Position numbers and translations under genes: made by a program
Source of the DNA: Acanthopleura granulata
Taxonomy: Eukaryota; Mollusca; Polyplacophora; Chitonida; Chitonidae
Assembly (NCBI GenBank): GCA_016165875.1
Contig: JABBOT010000005.1
Span: forward strand, 124,001-188,000
Length of the DNA stretch: 64,000 bases
Reading direction: 5' to 3'
Notes under the pieces: model-generated
Database searches by the model: none
The model's input: the letters and a program-made list of their open reading frames with translations, nothing else
What the model was told of the DNA's origin: nothing
Shown: one piece after another, positions 14,229 to 26,736 of the stretch
Layout: each line of letters opens with the position of its first letter
How positions within the stretch are numbered: position 1 is the first letter of the stretch

Positions 14229-14899
14229 TCGATGGTATAGTTACCTGTCACGTCAGGGACTTTGTCAGCCACTTTGTGAACAGGACTGGTTTTTCCAGAC
14301 ATTTTTGACCAGTTTCCTCCAGTCATAATTGTCAATCCCGATGCTTGCTGCCCGAGAAATGTTGACAACACTCCTCTGATAAAAGCACACGTCACTCGAT
14401 TACCAGGTGACCATGCCATTCTCGCGCGTTTGCCACAAGCCCTTGTAACATGAGCCCTGTTGGACTATAATATTAGCCCAGTTAGACTATATTGGTCCAG
14501 TTTGTCTTATGTTTGACATCCTTTCCGAAATATATCATTTATACTTATAACGATCGTTATCGGGCCGTTGAAGTATACTTATACGAAGTTTGCTGCAGAC
14601 AAATGCCTTTCATACACATTCACACTGCAGAATGTGTGAATTTATCAGTTACATGTCAGATGTGGGAGGCATTTTCCGAGCAATTTCCTTCAATCATGAA
14701 ATTGTCAGCCGTCATATGAGCAAAATATTCTCGACCACGTTAAAATACAATAAATCAAATTAAAATCGCATTAAACACCATAATCCAATTCATAACTTAA
14801 CTATTCGCACCCAACACTCACACACATCCGATTATATTAATATAATTATATATACATGTATTTATATCGAACACTCTGTTGATCCCCTTTCAGCTTCGG

Positions 14900-17800
14900 A
14901 TTCCATAGCCTTTTTCCGCGTTATTCAAGTCACATTTCTGTGGCAACGAAAAGCCCAGGTATCTCGGGAAATTAAAAACAGCAGTTGACCAACTAGGCCG
15001 TGATTACATCATCACCCCTGGATGGCGCTGTCTACAAACCTGCTGGGAAATCCGTGATGCAGGGAAGTATTCAATTTTACGAGAGTCTTATTTTTACCTC
15101 ACAGGTCGACCTGGTTTTATTCATTTATAATTCATGCTTGGGGATACAAATTTGAACACAGGGGACTTAGACAAATGAGAAGTCCATAATTTACAAGGCC
15201 GCGTTTTCTATGGCACGAGAGCTGGGACTGAAATGAAAAAGGCGTTCTGACCGACTCGACACAGAAGTGATTTGGAAGGCAACTCGCCAGGTCAAGTTGA
15301 CGGGAAGCAAACGATATGGGAGGTTTTTTTTCCTCCTGCAGCTCACCTGTGGGAGTTGACATCATAATGACAGATTAGAATCACAGGTAAACAGCTCTTC
15401 AGCAATGACAAGAATTATCAATCAGAAATGACTCGAGAACAAACAAATGATTCATTTCGTCCTTAGAATTGCCGCAAATCGTTAAGAGTTAAAACAATTG
15501 ATTGTCTATAAACCGATGATTTTTAGATAGATTTAAACCTATAATTCAGTCCATCAGTTCTTAACATATCTACCTGGTTATTTTTTTCTTTTTTTTTATA
15601 TAAAATAATGCTTCACAAAATACTTCACAATCTACCTTTTACTAAAGTACGCATTGTGTAAAATGCCCTCACTAGCTGATTCCAAATATGGTCCTCTTTA
15701 TTTTTTTATGTCTTTTTTGCATCGATTGAAATGGAAATAAAGATTAAGGTGTTGCGGTAGACTTTTTTGGACCATATTGAACAGACTGGAGCACAGTGAG
15801 GTCACAGATTCTTTTCAGTTGCTAAACATCCTCTGATTGCTATATGTCTACGTTATTTATAAATATACATTTAGTACTCCACCTGCATTTGTATTTAATG
15901 TGGAAATAGAACAGTTACAAAATGCTTAGCAGCAAAACTGTAAACTACAGTAAAACATGTGCCAAGGAAACAGTGAAGGTCGTATTTGGAAGCGCGAAAT
16001 GGCCTTTCAGAAGATGCATACTTTATTTAAAGGTGATCTGTGTCTTTCAAATATCACAAGGGAAAACATAAACAAAGAAAACACCGCATATTGACACACA
16101 CATATACGTACCATGTCTGGATTCTACCTGGCGACATTGTTGACGAAGGGTTTGTTTTCAATCAAGACCGCCTAGAGGACAAGAGCTCTTTATTTACCTT
16201 TTATATAGTTCAATCAAATAGCCTGAAAATCATTATAAGCTTATATCATAAAACCATTCGTCTGACTATAAGGGTTCCTCATAGATTCAACTAATTTCTG
16301 ATGAAACCTCTACAGTTAAATGATGATCAACAGTTGAAAACGATTCGGACGTTGCGCAGTAGAAGTTGTGCGGACGACAATTAAGACCATGCACCGCCTC
16401 GGCGATTTTAGAATAAATAAGACAGCAAAGTTGGATAACTCTATAGGGAAATCACTTGAAAGCGACAACTGTACAGACAGGCGTGAACACGACTGTGTTT
16501 TTTCTAGATGGAGACATGTTGATACTCACATAAGCTATATGCCTGATCCAGACACCGCCTTGTGCGAATGCCTCTAGTTCATGACTAACCATGTCAGACT
16601 TACTGGCCCACCGCCAACCTGATAAGCTGCTAAATTTGACCATGGAGAAAGGGCACTCTTTCTCACATTTTCAGGCCGCCAATTTGTTTCTTCGATTTCC
16701 AGGTTTCATGTCGTGTCAGAGAGGTTAGAGCACCCGAGTCATGAGCGGGAAACACGGAATCAATCCCTCGTTAGATCCAACTTACTTTTTAAAATAAAAG
16801 TGGTAATTTTGGTGGTTACTGGCTTGGCACTTAACGGGCCAAGTAGTTTACTGCTATGTCCAGTGCCAGGGTACTAACACCAGATCAAAGGGTCGTTGTC
16901 TTTGTAAATTCAGCTTTATAAATTCGTCAGCATTGTGATTTGCCTTATGTACAAAATTGAGTCAAAATACAATGTGATATTTGCCAAATGATGACGCTTA
17001 ACCCGTGAAAAACGGACTTTTCCCCGTTTTCCACCAGTTACAGTTTTATTGTTTCATTGCACCGTAACTTAAACAAAGGGTAAATAAATACAATGATATT
17101 AAAAGTCACGCCAAGTTAATCTTCACCAAAGACAAAAACAAAAACTGGAATCAAAAACATGCGCCGTAGCAGCCAATCGTGTACCATAGTAATCGTCAAC
17201 CGGAAAGGATATTCCTCACCATTAACCGCAATATCACTTTAACAGCGTTCACCGCAAACATCTTAAGATCTAAGAAAATACTAAAAGATAAAAATTCAAG
17301 CCAAACCCTGTAAGGAGGAGACATTTCGGCTGACATAGTCACATCTCAGTGTTTTACCATGGCCTGGATTTATGTATCCTTCGAAGACCCATTTTGGTAT
17401 ACATTTCCTTGTATATGAGCTGCCTTTGATATGAACTGAAATAGGACGGGAGGTGTTTATTACAGTCAAGTGTTTTGAATTTCGAACGGGCTGAGTAAAA
17501 AAGTAAAACTACAGTATTGCACGGTTAGGCATTGTGATAGTTGATAAATGATGACAGGTACCCGAATAAATTTGGTAGTTCCCATTTTATTTTTGTTGTG
17601 GTTTTATTCTTAATGTTCATGTAAAAGCCTAGAAAGTAGAAAATGGACCCCCTTTAACACAATGGCTGAAGTAGAATTAGGCAAGAAAATATACAGTGGC
17701 CATAAGTCCAATATATTAGGCGTCTCTGATCTAGAAGCACTCAAAATGTAGTCGTATCCAGTGGAACCCGTTTTCACTCGATGACACTCTAGAGTGGTAA

Positions 17801-18368
17801 AACCCGTGGACACTGACAGATTAATTGGCTGACCCACTTACAGTGTTCTGCATAGCTAGTCTTGGTCTCATTTCCGGAATTCGTCGGAAAGAACAACGAT
17901 GTAAGGCGTAAGAAACTGGCTCCTTGTCGCTCATCAGTTACTCAAGATTTACGTCCCATTGTTTCACGGATGACCCAGCTCAGATGACGGGTGATAAAAC
18001 AGGCAGCTTCCCAGTGTGTGCTTGCTCTACGGGTTACATCTGCTTATGGAGGACAGTCAGGCCGATTGAACTAATTCTACCTGTTTTTTTTCCCAATCCC
18101 ACAGCGAGCAGGCTATAAAGTTAACAAGTTTATAAATCTCCGTCAGCAGTTTGCTAAGACCGATCTGTGTTGTAGGGCACACGCCATTCATCAACCATCC
18201 CCGCTTAAACCGGCGCTTGACGGCAATTCTCCGAATCTCCACCTCAGGCCGGCCACATCACATACATAATTCATCGCTCAGATTCACTTAATACGTCTCT
18301 GGAAGTAATCGGTTGTTGCAGCGGTGCAGAAATTAAAAGCGTCAACACAAATGCTCCGCACAATTCAT
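14900..18368. repeat. Segmental duplication 2, copy A
   Basis: Collinear with 24890-28461. Shared blocks include TGGATGGCGCTGT (15020/25025), AGTTGACATCATAATGACAG (15354/25096), ACCATGGCCTGGATTTAT (17356/27487) and the long block 18102-18334. Divergence is high except in that last block. No frame is conserved in both copies. Confidence 0.88.
16700..16800 (+). mobile_element. tRNA-like SINE head in duplication 2 copy A
   Basis: Sequence such as AGGTTAGAGCACCCGAGTCA followed by GGGAAACACGGAATCAATCC resembles the A-box/B-box head of a tRNA-derived SINE. The matching site in copy B (about 26050-26100) has only a short, diverged stretch, suggesting insertion after the duplication or loss. Confidence 0.35.
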
Positions 18369-20600
18369 CCCTCAAGGCACAAGGTTTTTGTTCTGTTTGT
18401 TGTTGTTTGTTTTCTATGGTGCGGTACCCCATCGATGTAGTACTGTTTGTTTGTTTTCATTTTGTACACCTTCATTTGGTGGGAATTGTAAACCATTAAA
18501 CCTTTACAAGTAGATTCATTTGGTCTCATAAGCCACAGAGAAATTATCGACACCTGACTTAGCAAGCTGAAACCCTACCAGTTTTCTTGGGGATACTACC
18601 AGTACCTTGAAGTCTGAAATGATCAATCTCTTGATTCCCTCATATTTATAGAATTGAACTTCTTATTTAATATGGGAAAATGTGAACGCATATTTTGTAT
18701 TAATGATAACTTATAAACTAGCATGAACTGTCTCTGTTCTGTTTTTCAAGTTACTTAATTTATTGATATACCTTCTATATAAAAAAGGTATACAAACAAA
18801 AATCTGGTGAGTATTGTTACTTGTGAAAAGTAAAAATATTTCTAAGATAAAAGCAGTCAGAGTAGAAAATCTCACATCGTCCTTTACGGACTAGTGTGCC
18901 AAATATGCGTGGCGTAATTGTGGTATTCCCGATTTTGAGACGCAAATGTTCTCAATCTGTTTGCCAATCAATCAAAACAGGTCTCTTCAATTGGCTAAAG
19001 CATAATTTAGAGCGCTTACTCGGTTCGAAATGGTCACGTCGCATGGCAATTATCCACTTTCGCCCCATGAAGAGGTGTGATGGGAAGGCATGAAAACTAA
19101 TGCCATCGTATTTCGGTGCATGATTAGCTCAGATGATTGCTGCACAAAACGGTATACCGTCACTATGAAGTCATACACCTGGGGACATCCAGAAAAGATA
19201 AATGTGTAGCGAATATCAAGCTTCACGAAACTGTATCCGTCTTATAAATATTGTTTTTATAATTTAGTCATCTTTATTCTTTAAATCACTGCGAATCCGT
19301 GTTTCAGATATCTCTTTGCGCGAAAACATTGATAAACCAGGATAGTTCACCTTTAAATTTATGACCTTACAGTATTCCTTACGACTTGATTGCTTCACTA
19401 TGTCATCATGAATATCTCTTATGCCTAGATCCCAATCATCATCCCATTTGTTTGGTCCATCCCCAAACATCAAGGGTCAAGGTCACCGGGGTACCATTCC
19501 ATCAACCCATTCATGTCATTTGGTAATATCACTCATGAATAAAAAACGTTACAGATTCCCATTGCCTCACCATTGGTGAAAACAAGAAATGCCAGACTGA
19601 CATATCAGGTAATGTATTTTTTTTTGGGGGGGGGGAATCTTTCGTTTCACTATCACGGAAGCATTTAGCAAAAGTTTGGAAGAGAATTCTAAACCGCGTG
19701 TATAATAATGATTTATCACCGACTTGTGGTGCTGTAGCTGTTACAAATGACAAGCAAAGAAATGATTTCTCTACAGTGACGATATGTATCCTTGTTACAT
19801 TAACTGCTTCCGTAGACGTCCAATTCAGCGTGTGGCCATGATGAGGCTTCTTCACGGTGTCGCTGTTATAAACGATGTCATTTGCTCTTATCATTAGCTG
19901 AGTGGTCCTAGGTTTCTGCACAAGGCAATCGTTTATAATACCGGTGCGTTACTTCCGGTATATTTCCCTGGAAGATAATTAAGCAAATAAAAAATTTCCC
20001 ACCACATAGAAAGCAACAGTACCCTTCATTTCTTTCTTGAGCAAATAGTTAGAATTTGTTGTCAAAAAATCTTGGGTTCTAAATAACAAATATAATGGAC
20101 TGAACGCTATTCCTATGCCAACCATGTAATATATTAAATGATAAAGACAACATATCATTTAGAGTAATTGTAGACCAGTCACCAGTGAAAGTTTTAACAA
20201 TGGAGCTAGGAATGTGTTGCTCCCATAAAAGCTATATTACCTGAGATTAGGGAAAACACATTTTCAAAACTGACGAAAACTAAGGCATTGGTGGGAATAC
20301 AATTCCCTTGTATTTGTGCTTGATGAGTAATACATTGGTTTGCCTTGTGTTAGCCAGACGCTGTTTTTTCGCCAAAAAGAAATCCAAATTCAAACTGTGT
20401 TGTTCACACTAGCGGGATTTCCCACCTTTACCTCTTTCCACCCGTATCCAGTAAGCCTACAAGTACATACATGGGTTTCATACATAATCAAGTAATGCAT
20501 AAAAAGTTTCCATTTCCGGAATAGTCATGCAATAGCCGTAAGATGCAAACTGTCAATTCTGCGTTTGTGATTTCTCTAGCCTGTGATTCTCTGCGTGAGA
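18369..20600. other. Intergenic, nothing supported
   Basis: AT-rich sequence with short chance frames (for example 19529-19921, minus, no domain pattern). A T/G homopolymer junction lies at about 19616-19635. Confidence 0.4.
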
Positions 20601-20728
20601 TTTAACCGTTTGCCTGTCTGTCTGTCTCTCTACTGCACTTTTCTTTCGCTTGCAAAGATTTAAATGAAATTTTTAAATCCAATCCTAGTGTACAGACTAA
20701 TCTTTGCCATTGTAAGGCTGGACACAAC

Positions 20729-20875
20729 AGCAGAGAACAGATCGGAAAGAAAGGTAGCGAACAGATCGGACAAAAAGGCAGAGAACAAATCAGACAAGAG
20801 GCAGAGAAAGGATAGAACAGAAAGTCACTGAACAGATCGCCCAGAAATCCAGACAACAAATAGGACAGAAAGACA
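20729..20875 (+). repeat. Degenerate 25-bp minisatellite
   Basis: About six imperfect units built on GAACAGATCGGACAGAAAGGC. Confidence 0.65.
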
Positions 20876-21020
20876 TAATTGTACTCCGTAGCACAGGAAT
20901 TCGTAATGCATTCTGCATCTGATTTTCTTTGGTGGGGAATCCCCAGATAGAGCTTTCCCTTCAAAGCGACATAGCGTATAAGATGACCAGAGAGATGCAT
21001 ACATACAGACACTGCATCGT

Positions 21021-21226
21021 CTGATTTATTTATTTATTTGATTGGTGTTTTACGCCGTACTCAAGAATATTTCGCTTATAGGACGGCGGCCAGCATTATG
21101 CTGGGAGACGTTCCCACGTACGGCCGGAGAGGAAGCCAGCATGACTCACAGCCACCGCATTGGTGGGAGGCTTCGGGATATTGCGCTGCTCTAGAGCGCT
21201 AACCGACTGAGCCACGGAGGAATACT
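21021..21226 (-). mobile_element. tRNA-derived SINE, family 2, nearly full length with internal deletion
   Basis: On the minus strand it runs from a tRNA-like head (CCGTGGCTCAGTCGGTTAGC, an A-box) to the conserved tail with ACGACGGCGGCCAGCATTA on the plus strand, ending in TTATTTATTTATTTATTTGA, i.e. an (AAAT)n tail. The middle segment present in the copy at 62537-62758 is missing. Confidence 0.8.
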
Positions 21227-22056
21227 AGATTGCTGTTAGCTAAGTGGGACACATATGACTACATATGGGGTTAATTAGAGTGTCCCTGGAAACACCCAAC
21301 AGAATAGAGGTGCAAGGGCTCAGAGAATTACGCAGAGACTTCCTGGCGTCATTGTTCAGCAGACCAGGCAAACTTATATCACAATATGAGTCCTAACTCG
21401 TGGACTTAATCCTCATTCTTTTTTTGTCATAAAAGTGTTCTCTCTTCGTGTTATTAAAATTTTTAAATTCAATAGTTGTTAGTCGCAATTTTAGTGCAGC
21501 AAACAGTCCTGAAGTTGAAATCAAGCTTACACTAAGACAACGTCACATTTATGATTTTGTAACTGAGACTACGGTTTATCAGGAGAAATAAAATTTCATG
21601 TAATAGTCTTATTAAATCTACTAGGTTGTATTCTTTATTTCGGAGAGAATTATTTCAAATGACAAGACTCACAATCTATTAAAGTCACTTAGCGAAAAAG
21701 TAGACCAGAGTGACAGGATCGAAAAAATCTGTTCGTCACGATTAGTTTACAATATCGCCATCCAGGGCACCAATACAAAAATACCAATGACAAATTATTA
21801 AAAGGAAACGTTAAAAGGAGCAGAGAGTTTTATACACTGAACCCCTGTTATGCAAATGGCGATGATCAAATGAAACGCTGTCTTCCACATCGTCTGTAAG
21901 AATGAGTCATTCACAACGGAGCAGCCGAACTTGTGATACTCTGTACAGAGAATGTGAGTATATTTCATCAGCAGTATTGACAAAAATAAATCAACTTCAA
22001 CAATAATAAAAAATGAACAAATAAGATATCAATTTATTTTCTACAAACATACATTA

Positions 22057-22082
22057 ATTGTAGACTAATATTAGTCTACAAT
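22057..22082. repeat. Perfect 26-bp palindrome
   Basis: ATTGTAGACTAAT joined to its exact reverse complement ATTAGTCTACAAT with no spacer. It lies about 60 bp before the large array. Confidence 0.9.
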
Positions 22083-22139
22083 CTATTAGTATTTACATGA
22101 AAATACTCCTTTAAACTCATTTTTCACACATTCTACTAC

Positions 22140-24880
22140 GTCCAATTCAATCACTCATTCGGCTTTCATTTTTCTCCTTCCACTCAATCGCTCATTTCGC
22201 AATTATTCTTCTCTGTCCACTCAGTCACTCCTTCAGCACTCATTCTCCTCCGTCCTATCAATTACACATCCAGCACTCATTCTTCTCCGTCCACTCAATC
22301 AATCATCCTTCTCCGCCCACTCAGTCACTTGTTCAACTTATCAGTCTTCTGCGTCAGTTCTTCTCTGTCCACTCAATCACACATCCAGCACTCATTCCTC
22401 TCTGTACACTTAATCACATATCCAGCACTCATTCCTCTCTGTGCCCTCATTCACACACCCAGCACTCATTCCTCTATGTACACTCAATCACACATCCAGC
22501 ACTCATTCCTCTCTGTACATTCAATCACACATCCAGCACTTATTTTTCTCTGTCCACTCAATCACATATCCAGCGCTCATTCTTCTCTGTCCACTCAATC
22601 ACACATTCAGCACTCATTCTTCTCTGTCCACTCAATCACACATTCAGCACTCATTCTTCTCCTTCCTCTCATTCAACCGTTAAACTCTCACCCACTGAAT
22701 TCACTCATTCAGCTTTCCTTGCTCTCCGTTCACTTAATAACTCATTCATCACATCTGAGTATGCTCAATTACTTATTCAGTATTCATTCTCCTCCTTCCA
22801 CTCAATCACCCTTTTAGCACTCATTCTTCTAGTTCCTCTCAATCAGTCATTTAAGATTTATTCTTTTCCATCCACACAATAACTCATTCAACATTCTTTC
22901 TTCTCTGTCCACTCAATCACCCTCTTCGCACTCATTCTTCTCGGTCGACTCAATCTCACATTCTCCTTCGTCCATTCAATCAGCAGGATTGACACATGAC
23001 TTTAACAATACTACAAAAAAGAATAAACAAGCTAACAAATTATTTCTTACACACATACATCCATTGTGGACTAATGCATGTAATACTCATTATAACGTCT
23101 GCAGCATTGATTCTACTACGCCCACTCAATCATTCAGTTAGCACCCACTCTTTTCCTTTGCTTAATAACCATTCAGCCCTTGTTCTTCTCCGCGCACTCA
23201 TTCACTCGTTCAACACTCCTTCTCCTCCATCCACTTAATCACTCATTCAACACGCATTTCGCATTATTCTTCTCCGTTCACTCAATCACCCATTCTTTTC
23301 CGTCCTAGTAATCACACATCCAGCACTTATTCTCCCCTGTCCACTCCATCCCTCATTCAACACTCATTCTCCTCCGTCCAACAAGTCACACTTTTTCCTC
23401 CGTTCACACAATCACTTATTCAGCACTCATTCTCCTCTATCCACTCAATCACTCATTTTTCTCTGCCCACTCAGTCACTCATTCAACAATGATCCTTCTC
23501 CGTCAACTCAATCCCTCAAACAACACTCATTTTTCTCCTTCCACTTATTCACTCATTTAACACTCATTCTTCTCCATCCACTCACTCATTCTTTTTCCTC
23601 TGTCCACCCAGTCACTCATTCAGCAATCACTCTTTTCGGTCCAATCAATCATTCATCCAGCTTTCGTTGTTCTCCGTGTACCCAATCACTTATTCAGCAT
23701 TCCTCCTGAACGCCTGTTATGCCTCCTTCCACTCCATCCATCATTTCACACTTATTCTTCTCCAACCACTCAATCATTCTTTTTTCTCTTTCCAATCAGT
23801 CACTCATTCAGCTCTAATTCTCTTCCAAGCTCTCAATCACTCCTTCAACAGTCATTCTTCCCTTTCCATTTAATCACACGCTGAACTCTTATTCATTTCG
23901 ATACACTCAATAACTCTTTTAACACTCTTTCTCTTTCCTTCCACTCAATCACTCATTTAGCACTGATCATTTCACCGTTCATTCCTCTCCGTCTGCGCAC
24001 TTACTCATTCAGCATCCATGTTTTCTCTTTCCAATCAATCACTCATTTAGCACTCTTTCCTTTCCGTCTAATCAGTCCCCCATTCTTCTCCGTCCACTCA
24101 ATCATCCATTCAGCCCTTATTCTCCACCATCCACTCAATCACTCACTCTCTCCTGTCTACTCAATCACTCATCCATTACTTATCATTCTCCGTCCACTCA
24201 ATCACTTATTCAGTTCTTATTCCCCCTCGTCGACTTGATTACCCATCATCCTCCGTCCACTTAATCACTCATCCTCCTCCGTCCACTCAATCACTCATTC
24301 AGTCCTTATTCCCCCTCATCCACTTAATCACTCATCCTCCTCCGTCCACTTAATCACTCATCCTCCACCGTCCACTCAATCACTCATTCAGTCCTTATTC
24401 CCCCTCATCCACTTTATCACACATCCTCCACCGTCCACTCAATCACTCATTCAACCCTTATTCCCCCTCATCCACTTAATCACTCATCCTCCTCCGTCCA
24501 CTTAATCACTCATCCTCCTCCGTCCACTCAATCACTTATTCAGTCCTTATTCCCCCTCATCCACTTTATCACTCATCCTCCTCCGTCCACTCAATCACTC
24601 ATTCAAGAATCACTATTATCCGTCCACTTATTTATCCACTCAATCACTCATTCTTTTCCGTCCACTCATTCACTCATTGAGCAGTTATTCTTTTCCTTCC
24701 ATTCAATCACATTCATATAATACCCATTTTTCTGCGCCCACTCAATCACTCATTCTTTTCCGTCCACTCGTTCACTCATTAGGAACTTATTCTTCTGCGT
24801 CTACTCAATCACTCATTTAGCACTCATTTCTCCCCGTCCACTCAATCACTCATTCTTCTTCGTTCACTCAATCAGTCAAA
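22140..24880 (+). repeat. Large pyrimidine-rich minisatellite, 37-bp unit
   Basis: A unit like TCCACTCAATCACTCATTCA plus GCACTCATTCTTCTCCG repeats about 70 times over 2.7 kb. Nearly all G is on the minus strand. Because 37 is not a multiple of 3, all three plus frames are periodically open (for example 22329-22817); these are not genes. A subarray at 24200-24620 is homogenised with a higher-order spacing of about 89 or 64 bp around TCCTTATTCCCCCTCATCCA. Confidence 0.92.
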
Positions 24881-26139
24881 GCTCTTCTAATAGGCTTGGA
24901 CTCAATCCCATTTTCCTCGCGAATCACAACACATTTCTTTAGCAACCAAAAGCCCCTGCACCTTGGCAAATTAAAATGAGCAAATGACCTGCTAGGTCTT
25001 GATTACATCATGCCTGTACAACTGGATGGCGCTGTATGCAAACCTGCTGGGAAATCCGAAATAAGGACAGGTTATATTTTCTCCTCCAGTTAACCTTTGG
25101 GAGTTGACATCATGATGACAGATTAGAATCACAGGCAAACAGTTCTTCAGCAATGACAAGAATTATCCATTAGAAATGGCCCGAAACAAAACTGAAAACA
25201 AGCAAATCATTCATTTAGTCTTTGAGAATTGCCATAAATCAACAGAAATAAAAAAACAACCGAATTTGTGTCATCACTGTGCTTTAGGGAGTACAATATG
25301 GCTCAAAACACAATTATTGCATCTAAATCTTAATTTCTATTTCAATCATTGTAAAATATTTGCCGAGAGAGTACTAAAGACCATACTTGGAATCAGTACG
25401 AAACGGCCTTGCTGAAGTTCATTTTCAAAACGTGACAATGGGCAAGTTTACGTAACCAGAAAAAAGAACATAGCAAAAAACAGTATAATATAGGAATAAA
25501 ATAAACCGCCAGGCTGGATGCTACAGACATCCGGGAACTGGAGTGAACTGGCGACCTCAATGACGAAGGGTTTGAGACCTGAGATGGTTACGTCTATACA
25601 CCTCGGCAGGATAACGAGAGTTCTTTATTTAGTCTACCTCTGATGTAATTTATTTTGGCCTACCTCTGCTGTGATTTATTTTAATAACCCAAAGGCCATC
25701 ATTAGCAGACATTCGGATTTCTCACCGATTCAGCTAATTTCTGATGAAACCTCTACAGTTAACTGATGACCAACAGTTGAAAACCATCCAGATATTGCAC
25801 AGTACAAGTTTTGTATACGACAACCAAGCTTTCGGATCTGATAATAAGACAGTACCCAGGAACGCCTCGGTGATGTTAGAATGAATAAAAGGTAGATAAC
25901 TCTGTAGGGGAATGACTTGAAAGCGACAACTGTAAATACAACCGTGAAGACATCTGTGTATTACCTGTCCACCCCTAGCTTAATAAGTTCATAAGTTTGA
26001 TCATTCTCCGGCCCTTCCACACATTTTCAGTTTGTCATTTTGTTTCACCAAATCACAGCTTTCACATCGTGGCTGAGAAGTTAGGGGTCTTTGTCAGACT
26101 AATTTTGGTGGTTGCTGGGTTGGCACAGAACTCCAGCGG

Positions 26140-26500
26140 AAGAGCCAAGTAGGCCTCTGCTCTGGCTACTGTTCGCGGACTCCAGAGAACGGACCAAGTA
26201 GGCTACGGCTCTGTCCAGTATCCGTGAACTCTACGGAACAGGCCAAGTAGGCTACTGCTCTGTCCAGTCTCCGCGAACCCCAGGGAAGGGGCCAAGTAGG
26301 CTACGGCTCTGTCCAGTGTCCGTGAACTTCAGGGAACAAACCACTGGACTACTGCTCTGTCCACTGTCCGTCAACTCCAGGGAACGGATCAGAGAGGTTA
26401 CTGCTCTGTCCAGTGTCCGCAAACTCAAGGAAACAGGCCAAGTAGGCTATATCTCTGTCCAGTTTCCGTGAACTCCAGGGAATGGGTCACGCAAGATACG
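26140..26500 (+). repeat. Minisatellite, unit about 50 bp, about 7 copies
   Basis: Units contain GGCCAAGTAGGCTACGGCTC, then TGTCCAGTGTCCGTGAACTC. The paralogous place in duplication 2 copy A (16838-16890) has one unit only. Confidence 0.85.
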
Positions 26501-26674
26501 GCTCTGTCAAGTGTCCGTGTACCGATACGTTGGGCTCTCATCGATCAGGTTCAGAGTGTTGCCTTTGTAAAGTCAGCCATATAAATTCACTGGCATTGGG
26601 ATTTCTTTTTTACGAGCAGCTTCGTAGTGACACTGGCGAAGTGATGTTTAAATACAAAATGCAATACAAGTAAC

Positions 26675-26736
26675 AAAAATATCGCTCTGTATTTTTATTC
26701 CCTGTGTAGGGAATAAAAATATAGAGCGATATTTTT
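26675..26736. repeat. Near-perfect hairpin, 29-bp stem, 4-base loop
   Basis: Arms 26675-26703 and 26708-26736 are complementary over 29 bases, with a single G-T mismatch that would be a wobble pair in RNA. The loop is GTGT. It lies inside duplication 2 copy B. Confidence 0.9.

Noticed and set aside
22329..22817. 162-codon open frame in the 37-bp array
   Set aside because: It is pure repeat translation with a 37-residue period, and the other plus frames are open as well.
22140..24880. CRISPR-like regular repeats
   Set aside because: This is a eukaryotic minisatellite with head-to-tail units and no unique spacers.
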